64,000 nucleotides of DNA from Bursaphelenchus xylophilus. Lineage: Eukaryota > Nematoda > Chromadorea > Rhabditida > Aphelenchoididae. Each line of letters begins with the position of its first letter. Position 1 is the first letter of the stretch. Both the position numbers and the translations under genes were made by a program. The stretch lies in assembly GCA_904066235.2 (NCBI GenBank), contig CAJFCV020000002.1, positions 10,230,001 to 10,294,000 of the forward strand, given 5' to 3'. Positions 12,409-22,416 of the stretch are shown in pieces. The notes below the pieces were generated by a model. The model was not told the origin of the DNA and searched no databases. It worked only from the letters and a program-made list of their open reading frames with translations.

Positions 12409-12598
12409 CTAGTCGGTTTGCAAAGTTGCTGGAGTGATTTCGACGACATGCACTGTGAGAAAACAAAAGTTCACTTTGCACTGTGCAATTTTCTGCTTTT
12501 GCACCGTGCAATAGACTTTTTTTGGGCTGTCGCACTCTGACTTTTCTTGCACAGTGCAAGCGCCAAAAATCAGTCCAGCGACTTTGCGAACGACCTAG
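12409..12598. mobile_element. F4 MITE, second full-length copy
   Basis: Starts CTAGTCGGTTTGCAAAGTTG and ends CAGCGACTTTGCGAACGACCTAG, flanked by TA on both sides (12407-12408 and 12599-12600), so a TA target duplication as in Tc1/mariner-type MITEs. The interior has GCACTGTGC, GCACCGTGC and GCACAGTGC sites. It sits between two ~50-bp direct repeats (about 12355-12405 and 12610-12665, sharing GTATCTTGATGACG). Confidence 0.85.
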
Positions 12599-12807
12599 TA
12601 TATAATATTGAACTTGATTTTTTTATTGTACGTTTTTTTATGGTATCTTGATGACGTTTCATTATCATATATAATATGATACACACTATGAAATGCGCGG
12701 CGTATTTTAAACTAATGACACCTCGAAAAAATCGATTTTTTTTTTTTGAAAAATCGACGGTTTTTTACAAAAAAGCATTTTCAACTTTTCACTTTTTTTG
12801 ACCTTTA

Positions 12808-12963
12808 TCAGTCTGTCGGGAAAATATTGAGCACTCTTTCGCCGCGCCAATCGCGTCGCTGAATTGAAAAGCAATTTGATTTTCTCCGCGATACGATTCA
12901 TTCTCCCAGCGGCAATGCGATTTTCGATGCGACAGAATGCCCATTATTTGCCCGACAGAATGA
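12808..12963. mobile_element. F1 MITE, full length (156 bp)
   Basis: Ends TCAGTCTGTCGGGAAAATA and, inverted, GCCCGACAGAATGA, with TA directly outside both ends (12806-12807, 12964-12965). The interior has the family's CGATTTTCGATGCGACAGA word. No coding capacity. Confidence 0.9.
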
Positions 12964-13379
12964 TAAAATTCGGTGAGCCCAATTCCAAACCCATCTAAAG
13001 CAATGTTTCCAACGCTCTTTTTTTTCCTTCTTTTTCTTGTTCGAAAACATGATCCCATTGTCCGGCGTGCAATTAAACCGGCGCTTCCCAATCCAATAAA
13101 AGTGCCAGCGGGATGGGTCAACAAATTCGCCGAGGAGGGGGGAATTGAGGACATAAGTGCCCTCTAAAACAACGCCGGCGGGGCTATTACAATGCGATTG
13201 GAAGTCGAGGAAATGAAACCTCAAAATTAAAGGGGGGAATGACAGGAAAACGGGGAGGGAAAAGAAATCGTCTCTTCCAATATGACATGTAAAATACGAT
13301 AATAAAAAATTACGTTTTCCAAATTTTCCAAGCCCGCGCCCGGGTCGGGCTTGGAGATTTAGGCCCGGCCCGCAGGCCC
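12964..13379. other. Unique island and GC-rich hairpin
   Basis: 12970-13230 is unique DNA of ordinary composition without a supported gene. 13329-13351 is a GC-rich inverted repeat (AAGCCCG...CGGGCTT) leading into the palindromic element at 13380. Confidence 0.4.
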
Positions 13380-14031
13380 GGGGCCAATGCGTTATCTGAA
13401 AGTTTGCCGAAAATCATAGGGCGCAGCTCGGAGAATTTGCACGGGCGCAGCTCGCGTCTTGGGCGCAGCTCGAAAACAAGCCGAAACTTACAAGGGAAGT
13501 ACCCCAAGTGCAACGCTCAGATTTTCTTTCAATTTTGAACAGACATCTGGCATGAACTAAATAACAATTCCTGAAAGTTTTAGCTTGCGCTTTTCAGGCG
13601 CCACCGAGATATTGAACAACTTTGCCGCCGTGAGAGCACGCTAAACGTGGAGAGCGGTCAGAGGGGAAACCGCTTTTTGGCCATAACTTTGGCAATTTCG
13701 TGCGGAAAAAATTGATTTTTTGTGGAAACAGTACCCTCTATGGTAGAAATAGGCACGAAACTTTTCGTGCCGAAATTCGGCAAAAAGTGTCAAATTTTCC
13801 CCCACTTTCGATCTAAAAATCTCGGTTGTTTCTGCAAAACGCGAGCTACGACTCCCGCATATATCTTAGAAAAAATTATTCTAAATTTGTGCCAAGTTTC
13901 ATCAAAATCTGAGCGTCGCACTTGGAGTACTTCCCTTGTTAGCTAAGGCGAGCTGCGAAAGCTTGTTTTCCGAGCTGCGCCCTACCATTTTCAGCTAACT
14001 TTCAGCAAACTTTCAGATAGCGCATTGGCCC
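13380..14031. mobile_element. Palindromic element split by an F5 insertion
   Basis: The left arm (13380-13490) and right arm (13942-14031) are inverted relative to each other. Left has GGCCAATGCGTTATCTGAAAG, GGGCGCAGCTCGGAG and CGAAAACAAGC; right has GCTTGTTTTCCGAGCTGCGCCC and CTTTCAGATAGCGCATTGGCC. The F5 element at 13491-13938 sits between them, at what was the hairpin loop. Confidence 0.75.
13491..13938. mobile_element. F5 Harbinger-like MITE, copy 1 (448 bp)
   Basis: TIRs start CAAGGGAAGTACCCCAAGTG and end, inverted, CACTTGGAGTACTTCCCTTG. TTA lies on both sides (13488-13490, 13939-13941), a 3-bp target duplication characteristic of PIF/Harbinger. The interior is shared with copies at 15076, 49170 and 61105 (words GAGAGCACGCTAAACGTGGAG and TTTTTGGCCATAACTTTGGC). 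No transposase, so non-autonomous. Confidence 0.9.
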
Positions 14032-14075
14032 CCGGTTTGCAGACATCCTTAGTACACTCTATGAAAATGCTAATA

Positions 14076-14190
14076 TCAGTCTGTCGGGAAAATAATGAGC
14101 ACTCTGTCGCATCGAAAATCGCATCGCCGCCGGGAAAATGAATTGTGTCGCGGCAAAATCAAATTGCTTTTCTTTTCTACATATAAAGTT
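14076..14190. mobile_element. F1 MITE, 5' fragment
   Basis: Begins TCAGTCTGTCGGGAAAATAA and follows the family through GTCGCGGCAAAATCAAATTGC, then loses similarity near 14190; the right TIR is missing. Confidence 0.8.
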
Positions 14191-14478
14191 GCAAAGTGCC
14201 ATGTATATCATCGTATAACGAAAAGGCGCAAAAAAATTATTTGCAATGCTACTAAACGCGCTGACAAATCAGAGAAAACGCACTGCAAAAATTCCTCTTT
14301 TTGATGGGACTTTATGCCTCGAACAACAATTTTAGGAAGCAAGAGATCATAATAAAAATGGAGAGAGGGTCAGAGAAAATGTCTTCTACCACTAATATGA
14401 GTTGTAACAAGCATGAGAAAAAGTTCAAGATGTACTGTGCAAAGGAAAAAATGTCCATGCACTTTATGAAAATGATGA

Positions 14479-14600
14479 TAACAGTCTGTCGGGAAAATTA
14501 TGAGCACTCTGTCGCATCGAAAATCGCAGAAAACGAATTTGTGTCGGGGCAAAATCGAATTGATTTTCACTTCAGCGACGCAATTGGCTCAACAATATTG
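14479..14600. mobile_element. F1 MITE, second 5' fragment
   Basis: Begins ACAGTCTGTCGGGAAAATTA and follows the family to CACTTCAGCGACGCAATTGG; the right TIR is missing. Together with 14076-14190 it makes two truncated copies about 400 bp apart in the same orientation. Confidence 0.8.
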
Positions 14601-15075
14601 ATTTTTTTTTGTGTATTCCTTTCTTTACATGGCTAAAAAACAAAAAAAAAAGTCTTTAAAAATCCTGCGCTATACCGCAGGAACCAGAAAAATTTCAAAA
14701 AATTTCAAATATCGAAAATCTTAAACATCATAAACAGCCCAGTAAACCCTCTAAAATCCACCCAAATCTTGTCCCAGCTTGGTCTTTCCCACTTCAAAAT
14801 CAAATTAAGTGTACCGCCGACACTTTACAAACACCACTTGTCCGCCGGTTTAAGGATCGGTTACATCTTGAGAAGGGGAATGCCGCCGAAACAATTCGTC
14901 ATCGCGGTTCCTTTCGGGGCCCCTCTCAAGTCCGTCTAATCCAATCAACCACAGCCGGGCATGATCAAATCGGTGGAGAGGAAAGGTGACAAAGGTCGCA
15001 GAAAAGGTGAGGACCATCAAGAGGTGGGGGAAATATTGAGATTTTGCAGGGTATGAGAGAGAAAAAATTGACTAA
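14601..15075. other. Gene-free; unique island
   Basis: 14780-15010 has ordinary composition (GTGTACCGCCGACACTTTAC onwards) but no open frame worth calling. Probably conserved non-coding or old unique DNA. Confidence 0.4.
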
Positions 15076-15506
15076 CAAGGGGAAGTACCCCAAGTGCGAC
15101 GCTCAGATTTTCCTTAAATTTTGCACACACGTCGGGTATGGACTAAATATCAATTCCTGAAAGTTTTAGCTCGCGACATCGAACGATTTTTGCCGCCGAG
15201 AGAGCACGCTAAACGTGGAGAGCGGTCAGAGAGAAAAACGCTTTTTGGCCATAACTTTGGCAGTTTCGTGAGGAAAAATTTGATTTTTTGTAGAAACATT
15301 ATCCTTTACGATAGAAATAGGCATGAAACTTTTCGTGCCGAAATTCGGCAAAAAGTCCTAAATTTTCGCCGACTTTCGATCTAAAAATCTCGGTTGTTTC
15401 TGCAAAGCGCGAGCTAGGACTCTCGCATATATCTTAGAAAAAATTATTCTAAATTTGTGCCAAGTTTCATCAAAATCTGAGCGTCGCACTTGGGGTACTT
15501 CCCCTG
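15076..15506. mobile_element. F5 Harbinger-like MITE, copy 2 (431 bp)
   Basis: CAAGGGGAAGTACCCCAAG at the left end and CTTGGGGTACTTCCCCTG at the right. TAA flanks both ends (15073-15075, 15507-15509). This copy has the most regular TIRs in the window. Same orientation as 13491-13938. Confidence 0.92.
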
Positions 15507-16049
15507 TAAATTGCACTGTGCTGCTTAAAATTTTTTGAGATTTTCACTGTGCAGGGGACAAAAATGGCCTGATGTGAATGAAAATTGATGTAAATGGAAA
15601 AACAGATGGTTTTCCAAGACATTTGAGAGATTTTTAGCACACGCTATGCAAAAATTTTTGAAATTTTTAGATGGAAAAATGGCAAAAGAAAAATTTTTTT
15701 GGGGTTTTCACTGGAATGTAGACAGAAAACTAATCAAGTCTAAAGGAAACTTGCTGCAAATTTAAAAACAGACGGCTTTCTACCAAATTTGAGTGATTTT
15801 TAGCTCACACTTCGCAAAATTTTTTTTGATTTTTAAGCTGAAAAAGGGAAAAAAAAAAATTTTTTTTTGTATTTTTTGGAAAGAAAAATTGACAATGAAT
15901 GACTTGTAAAAAAGAAAATAATTCCGCAAAAAATTGATTTTTTCTACAAAAAACCACATAGTTATACGATAAAAAATTTTTTTCAGGGCAGCCAAAAAAA
16001 TAGAAACTGCACGGTGCAAAGAAGTTTTCAGCGAAAGAGTTTTGGAAAA
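15507..16049. other. Gene-free AT-rich stretch
   Basis: A few palindrome half sites (GCACTGTGCTG near 15513, CACTGTGCAGG near 15547, GCACGGTGC near 16010), then A/T runs. Two diverged ~120-bp direct repeats occur at about 15600-15690 and 15765-15870 (shared GATTTTTAGC, CACAC, CAAAATTTTTT). No gene. Confidence 0.45.
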
Positions 16050-16443
16050 AGTTCCTTATTTTGGCCACATGGCCACAACAAAGGTACTCCGCGAACTGCG
16101 CCCAAGCTTGGGCACTAAAGTTAGGAAAAAACGCTTCGACCTAGCTGGAACTAAATTACTATAATAGCTCTATAGTTTTAAGGGTACCTACGAAGGCTGT
16201 GACGACTCATTTAGTTCCATACGGAGGCAATAGGTTTAGTTCCGGTCATGTTTCATCGTATAAAGTGTAAAATCACAGGCTGCAGCCGTTTTTGAAGGGT
16301 AAGATGGTACGTAAAAAAGAAGGTACCTCGCTAACTAAATCCACTGTCCGGGCATTGACAACGATGAATTGAGCGTGCACGCTAAATTTGGGCTAATTCC
16401 GACCAGTTTCCGCAAAGTTATAAGTTGTGGCCAAAATAAGGAA
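16050..16443. mobile_element. TIR element with GTTCCTTATTTTGGCCACA ends
   Basis: GTTCCTTATTTTGGCCACA at the left is matched by TGTGGCCAAAATAAGGAAC at the right, 19 bp perfect. A weaker inverted match extends outside on both sides to a GCACGGTGC/GCACCGTGC site (about 16008 and 16470), so the true element may be about 16005-16480. The interior (GTACCTACGAAGG, GGTACCTCGC) is unique in the window. No transposase. Confidence 0.7.
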
Positions 16444-17439
16444 CTTTTACCAAAATTTTTATTTTTCGCACCGTGCAAAAAAAAGTTTTTTCAAATTCTG
16501 CACAGTGCATTCGAAAAAAGCACTTTTGCACCGTGCAAAATACAATTGACGAATTATTTGCACATCGCAGAAAAAATTTTCAAAAAAAAACCGAAATAAA
16601 TATTCAGAAAATTTTGTACTGTACTTCCCACGGTTATTAATCCCAAAACAAAGGCCAAAAATGAGCGAAGGAAAACAAAACGCGCCGATGCATAGCCACA
16701 GTAAGAGAGAGGGAGACATCTGGCCGGAGATAATCCAATTATAAGTGCCAAGTGGTTATAAGGATGCGTCGCTCTTTTGTCGCGATCAAATTACCGAAAC
16801 ATTGGCAAGTGGGAGTTTGGAGAGAGATCTGATTTGATAAAAAAATAATTTTTGGGTTACTGTAACATAAAAAAATTTTTATTTTTAAGATTTTTTTTCA
16901 AAATATTTAATTTCGGATACTATTTTGGCCATTTTATAAAACGATTTTCAATGAAAAAATTTTTTTTTGGTTACTGTAACAAAAAAAATTTTTTTATTTT
17001 TAAGATTTTTTTTTAAAAATATTTAATTTGAGTTTGATTTTAACCACTCTAAAAATCGAATTTTTCAATAAAAAATTTTTTTTAGGTTACTATAACATCA
17101 AAAAAATTTTAATTTTTGCACTGTGCAAAATTTAGATAATTAAATAAATTCGTATTTTACCCTAAAATTCAGTCAAAACAGACGACCATCAAAAAGTTTT
17201 CGACAAATTCACCCTCCAAATCAAGACATTTATCGGTTTCATTACGCCATTCCCTCAAAAAAGGCCATTTATTCGCGCAAAAGTGCGGAAAATAATAAAA
17301 TCCTTGGGATGAATTTGTCGGAAAGGCCTTTGAACACCTTTTTATGGATATTCATGAATCTTATTTGTGAGGGGAATCTTTGCTATTACTCGAAATAACG
17401 TAATCGGATCATTTGAAAAAAATATTTTGGACTGCACAG
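16444..17439. repeat. AT-rich stretch with 2-3 copies of a ~118-bp tandem repeat
   Basis: About 16847-17125 repeats a unit containing GGTTACTGTAAC, AAAATTTTTATTTTTAAGAT and TATTTAATTT (starts near 16855, 16970 and 17090). 16640-16790 and 17180-17400 are unique stretches with no gene I can support. Confidence 0.65.
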
Positions 17440-17800
17440 TGCGGAAAAAAGAGAGGTCGATTTTCGCACAGTGCAGTCGGATTTTTGGCAAATTTTTTAT
17501 TCGAAAATATGCCTGAGGGCAAGCTAAACTATAAAATATTCTTGGGATTACTGTATTTTGCAGTCAAAAATTTTTCTGAGCAAAAAGATTTTTCGCACTG
17601 TGCAGAGTTTAAGATTAAATTTTTGGCACTGTGCAATCAATTTTTTAACCAATTTAGGTAAGAAAAAGGGTACCACTAACTCCAATGGTCGAGTAAATAG
17701 TTTTTTGGTTACTGTATTTATCTGATAAAACCGGAAAATTGGAAAAAAACTTTATGCACAGTGCAAAAAAAATAATTTGGGATTTTCGCACCGTGCAGCA
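17440..17800. repeat. Loose cluster of palindrome sites
   Basis: GCACAGTGC, GCACTGTGC and GCACCGTGC sites near 17436, 17466, 17596, 17626, 17757 and 17788, unevenly spaced. No coding content. Confidence 0.8.
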
Positions 17801-18214
17801 GTTTTTCAAGCAGAAAGTGAATGAAAAATGGAATTTCAAGTCAAAATAAGTATATATGGAAATACTGATACATTGTGTAATGCCAGATTACTGTAATTTT
17901 CCATAAAAAATCAAAAAATCTTAAAATTTCCAGATTTTTTTTTTACAGTATCCACTCCCAAAAATCAAAAAAAAGATACACAACGCAACACCGACGACCC
18001 CAAAGTGCTAAAACCCTTCTAATTGCTTAATTAACGCGCCATATCAATCGTCTTGATCTAAAGTCAATAAAAGTGATTCGGCGGTCTCTTTTCAATGAAA
18101 ATGCCGCTTCGATTCATCACCAAAAAAGGCGACAAATAAGGTGGCATGGATAAGAAAATCAAACGAAAAGGGTTGATTAATTACGGTAAGCCGATTAGGC
18201 GAGAAAAAATATTG

Positions 18215-19335
18215 AGAGAAAACTGCACTGTGCAGGGCGATTTTTAGCCTATTTTTTGGGTCGCACTGTGCGAGAAATTTTTTAATGCTGTAAATACTGA
18301 GAGAAAATAGAGTAAAAACTGGAAAAAACAAAAATCAATCTCAAAAAATCAGTTTTAAAATGCATGAATTTTTCCAAAAAGGTGCGCTGTGCAAGCCGAT
18401 TTTTAGCTTATTTTCTGGACTGCACTGTGCGAAACGAGTTTTAGCCTATTTTTTAAACTGCACTGTGCAAATCAATTTTTAGCTTACTTTTTGGACTGCA
18501 CTGTGCAAAGCGATTTTCGGCCTATTTTCTGCACTGCACTGTGCAAAACGATTTTTTGTCTATTTTTTGGATTGCACTGTGCGAACCGATTTCTCACCAA
18601 TTTTTTGGGTCGCACTGTGCGAGAAATTTTTTAATATGGAAAATACTGAGAGAAAAGATAGTAAAAACTGGAAAAAACAAAAATCAATCTCAAAAAAAAT
18701 CAGTTTTAAAATGCATGAATTTTTCCAAAAAAGTGCACTGTGCAAGCCGATTTTTAGCCTATTTTTTGGACTGCACTGTGCAAAGCGATTTTTGGCCTAT
18801 TTTCTGCACTGCACTGTGCAAAACGATTTTTTGTCTATTTTTTGGATTGCACTGTGCGAACCGATTTCTCACCAATTTTTTGGGTCGCACTGTGCGAGAA
18901 ATTTTTTAATATGGAAAATACTGAGAGAAAAGATAGTAAAAACTGGAAAAAACAAAAATCAATCTCAAAAAAAATCAGTTTTAAAATGCATGAATTTTTC
19001 CAAAAAAGTGCACTGTGCAAGCCGATTTTTAGCCTATTTTTTGGACTGCACTGTGCAAACCGATTTTTAGCTTATTTTTTGGTTTGCACTGTGCAAAGCA
19101 ATTTTTCACCTATATTCTGGACTGCACTGTGCAGAGCAATTTTTAGCCTATTTTTCGAGCCGCACTGTGCGAAAATTTTTTTCAATTTGCAAAAAAAAAA
19201 TAGTCTGGAAAAAAGAAAACTGAATCTCAAAAAAAAATCAGTTTAAAAATGCATAAATTTTTCCAAAAAATTGCACTGTGCAAATCGATTTTTCGCTTAT
19301 TTTTTGGATCGCACTGTGCGGTGAAAAAAGTAAAA
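18215..19335. repeat. Palindrome array C with 275-bp tandem duplication
   Basis: About 25 GCACTGTGC sites, often 38 bp apart, with spacer CGATTTTTAGCCTATTTTTTGGACT, the reverse complement of the array A unit. About 18490-18764 and 18765-19039 are near-identical 275-bp copies (sites at 18567 and 18842 correspond); older, diverged copies lie at 18220-18430 and 19050-19330. It ends about 70 bp before a tRNA-Trp. Confidence 0.95.
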
Positions 19336-19402
19336 AAAGAGGAAGTTAGCTATGCAAATAAAAAATAATATGCATCGAAAATCAAAGGGCGCTTGAACAT
19401 GT

Positions 19403-19474
19403 GACTCCGTGGCGCAACGGTAGCGCGTCTGACTCCAGATCAGAAGGTTGCGTGTTCGAATCACGTCGGGGTCA
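19403..19474 (+). tRNA. tRNA-Trp (CCA), third copy
   Basis: 72 nt, identical to the copies at 3896 and 5992 but on the plus strand. Anticodon CCA in loop CTCCAGA, B box GTTCGAATC. The downstream flank (GTAGAAAATGGCATTTTAAAATACG near 19500) is a diverged version of the flank of the other two copies. Confidence 0.97.
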
Positions 19475-20098
19475 AAGTCACTTTTGGCCAATTTTTTGGT
19501 AGAAAATGGCATTTTAAAATACGCGTGCGGTTTCTCAAAATTTTTTAGAGGTAAATTGAGTGAGGTTAAGAGCCATTCCGCAAATATTTTTCGAAATCAT
19601 CAAAAATTTTTGAAATTCAAAATAAAAAAAGACGAAAAAATTGCCTGATTTTTTGAATAAACAGACATTTTAAAATACGGATAAAACTATGTGAGTATAC
19701 TGGATTATACTCAATCTTCGTTATTTTTCCTTAATCAACCAAAAAATTAAAAAAAAATTTTCATTATGCAAAAAAATTTTTACTCAGAATGAGGAAGAAA
19801 ATTCAAAGACTACCTGAGTTCCCATCTTTTTACTCTGGCCTCCATATCTATCTTACAAATCAAAAAAAAGCAAAAAAAAGCTCATGGAAAAAGTTGCGCA
19901 ATTTTTTATAAACTCATTCCTTAAAAAGACAAAAGCGTGCCGCTAATGAGTAAAAAATGAGGAAAAATGGCTACACTGGTAATTGACAGCTAAAATTTGT
20001 CTGAATTTTTGGCAGGTTTTAATTTCAAGGCTACAAAAAAAAAAGGATTTTTTATTTTCCAATTCTCGACACGCCACTATTTTCCCGACAGACTGATA
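19475..20098. other. Gene-free stretch ending in an F1 right end
   Basis: AT-rich DNA. The last bases (about 20078-20096) are the right TIR of an F1 element (TATTTTCCCGACAGACTGA) whose left part is missing; the next element uses the adjoining TA. Confidence 0.55.
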
Positions 20099-20369
20099 TA
20101 AAGGTGGTCATATAAGAATTAAAAATTTCGTTTTCCCAAATCGCGATTTTCGGTGCACAAAAAAGTGGACGCCCAAATCGATAAACTGGCGTCAACTTTT
20201 TTTCTCGGCACCGAATTCTGAAATCCGGTAAATTTTTCTAAGTTTTTCGAAATCAGTGCACAAAGTCTTAAGTCTGCACCGAAGACTTAAGTGCTTAAGT
20301 CAGCACCGCATATGACCGAAAATCGCGATTTGGGAAACAAAATTTTTAATTCTTATATGACCACCTTTA
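20099..20369. mobile_element. Hairpin MITE with ~55-bp TIRs (TAAAGGTGGTCATATAAG ends)
   Basis: Left TAAAGGTGGTCATATAAG is matched by CTTATATGACCACCTTTA at the right, and the match continues through AATCGCGATTTTCGGT. TA flanks both ends (20097-20098, 20370-20371). The loop contains CTTAAGT repeats. No coding content. Confidence 0.9.
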
Positions 20370-20401
20370 TATGTTGCTTCCATTTATCAGTGTATTGTCC
20401 A

Positions 20402-20571
20402 CTCTCCAGCAGACGCTGATTTTTGCGAACTCTCTCGGCGGCAAAGATCGTTGAATATCTCGGCGCCACCTGCAAAGCGCAAGCCAAAATTTTCTGAAAT
20501 TGATGTGGCCTATGCCTTCACATAGGCAAGGAAGAAAATCTGAGCGTCACGCTTTGGAAGCCTCCTCTTGT
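20402..20571. mobile_element. F5 element, partial
   Basis: Shares with F5 the words CTCTCGGCGGCAAAGATCG and AAAATCTGAGCGTCACGCTT and ends CCTCCTCTTG followed by TTA. The left half is missing. Confidence 0.7.
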
Positions 20572-20794
20572 TAGTTTTATTGTCAAACAAATTATACCGT
20601 CAAAAAAAATAAATCATAAATTTTTTCCGAGCCTTTATCCAACCATTCGGAGGCACTGACGATCTTCTAATTCTCTTTGGAAATTGTCCAGTGCTTGATT
20701 CCCATTGGGCCCACATCAATAAGTTTGGTGTAGCGGCATTTGTCATTGTCATATGTGGATACGATGGAGCTGAAAAAACGAACCCACCGTATTA

Positions 20795-20942
20795 TCAGTC
20801 TGTCGGAAAATAGTGAGCGCTTTTCGCGAATCGCGTCGCTGAAGTGAAAAGCAATCTTATTTTGTCGCGACACAACCCATTTTCTCGACGGCGATGCGAT
20901 TTTCGATGCGACAGAGCACACACTATTTTCCCGACAGACTGA
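20795..20942. mobile_element. F1 MITE, full length (148 bp)
   Basis: TCAGTCTGTCGGAAAATAGT at the left end and TATTTTCCCGACAGACTGA at the right; TA on both sides (20793-20794, 20943-20944). Confidence 0.92.
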
Positions 20943-20996
20943 TAATTTTTTCATAAGGTGAATGGACATTTTTTCGCTTTCACACAGTGCCTGTTG

Positions 20997-21511
20997 ACCT
21001 AAAACAAGGCCAAATTTTTGAAAAGAGAAAAAAACCTATTGTAACGTACAGTGGCGGACCTGATCCAGTGGCAAAAATCATAGGGTGCTCATTCCCGTAT
21101 GCGGACATTTTCATGACCGAAGAGGAGTTTGAGACCATGTTCGACCTTACGCTTTATCGACAGGTGCGTTTTGAGGGTGAGGGGAACACTTGACCCAAAG
21201 AGGAAATTTTGGGTCAAGTGTTTCTCTCGGCGTATTTGTGCCGGACCTGATCCAGTGGCAAAAATCGTACCATTTTGCATCCGATAAGTATCAAAAAAGC
21301 AGCAAAATACCTCCCTCTTCAAGTAAAAAATCCGATTTCAAGGGCGCGCTCTTCAAACCAAAGTTTTTTAGTTGGAGAGGGAGGCATTTTGCCACATTTT
21401 TTGATCCTTATTGGATGCAAAATGGTACGTTTTTTGTCACTCTGTCAAGTCCGCCACTGTACGTTACAAAAAGTTTTTTCCCCTTTCCAAAATTTGACCT
21501 GGTTTTAGGTC
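20997..21511. mobile_element. Hairpin element interrupted by an F2 element
   Basis: The left arm (GACCTAAAACAAGGCCAAAT ... TTGTAACG, 20997-21046) and right arm (CGTTACAA ... ATTTGACCTGGTTTTAGGTC, 21462-21511) are inverted copies of each other. The F2 element at 21049-21459 sits exactly between them with TA on each side, so it inserted at the hairpin's centre. Confidence 0.7.
21049..21459 (+). mobile_element. F2 MITE carrying a captured DHCR24 exon piece
   Basis: 411-bp element with CAGTGGCGGACCTGATCCAG at the left and the matching inverted end AAGTCCGCCACTG at the right, flanked by TA (21047-21048, 21460-21461). After about 33 bp of left terminus, 21082-21163 matches the 3' end of DHCR24 exon 8 (24901-24982) with 3 differences in 82 bases. 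The match continues through the splice donor (CAG|gtgcgt) into F2 sequence that is also present in the gene's last intron. The captured frame is still open (27 codons, ending LTLYRQ). Confidence 0.9.
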
Positions 21512-22416
21512 ACCTTTTTTCTTCTTTTTGATAATTTCTTCTTCAAAAAACCTTCCAAAAAAAATTCTCTGATAACGCCAGGAGCCTAATCTATTGTGTG
21601 GTCCATTAAACTGCCTAAAGAAAGAAAAAAATCTTTCAAATTTCAGTTAAAAACTACTTTTTTCGACCAAAATTGTCAAAAAATCTCATTTTTACTCAAA
21701 CTTTTTGAATTTCACGGTTTTTTTTTGACTGGTTACTCCCTAATTTCTCTGATATACTTTTATTAATCCTCTTAAAAGTTTATCGAGCAGCTTTATCAGA
21801 CCTTTTCTTGCTTTTTTCAATTAGAAAATTGGCCCGTTTTATCAAATGTTTGCAAAAAAGCGGCGTTTTTTCGCCCCATTTTTCATTTCCTCGCTTGGAG
21901 AATTTTTTTGGCGTTCGGTTTTCACATTTTCTCTGCTTTTAGCTCTTTACATGGCATTTTTTCAAGATTTTTTGGCTGGATCTTTTAAGAAAAAAAAAAG
22001 AATTTTTTAAATTTTATTTTTCCCAAATTGCTGTCATTTTTGTCATGTCAAATTGTTCTGTCATTTTGATTGTCAACTTGAATTTTTTTGAATATTTTTT
22101 GTAGATTTTTGCTAAAAGATCGTAGGAATTTTAGAACTTTTAGGAATTAAATTGCTCATTCTTGTCAAAACAACCGATGAAATAAGCCGTAAACAAATAT
22201 ATTTACGACTAATAGTAACGGTATTCATCATAGCCTACATATGTTAAATTCTCGTGTGAAAGCTTCGTATACATATCAGAATTTTATATTTTAACCATAG
22301 TGACGAAAATGACGTCAATTTGAAGTCAAGTTGACATTAGATTGACAAAGTATGTCAAATTGATGATTGTTGAATACAAAAAAAGATTTTTGGAATTTTA
22401 ATTTCTTATTTTTAAT
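21512..22416. other. Gene-free AT-rich stretch
   Basis: T-rich intergenic DNA, including repeated TGTCAA/TTGACA words at 22025-22370. Nothing recognisable as a gene. Confidence 0.5.

Noticed and set aside
15121..15384. 87-codon frame, repeated at 49292 and 61328 on the other strand
   Set aside because: It lies wholly inside F5 MITE copies; the frame is not kept intact between copies.
18541..19246. Repeated 122-167-codon frames that look like a tandem gene family
   Set aside because: They are the translation of a 275-bp non-coding tandem duplication in array C.
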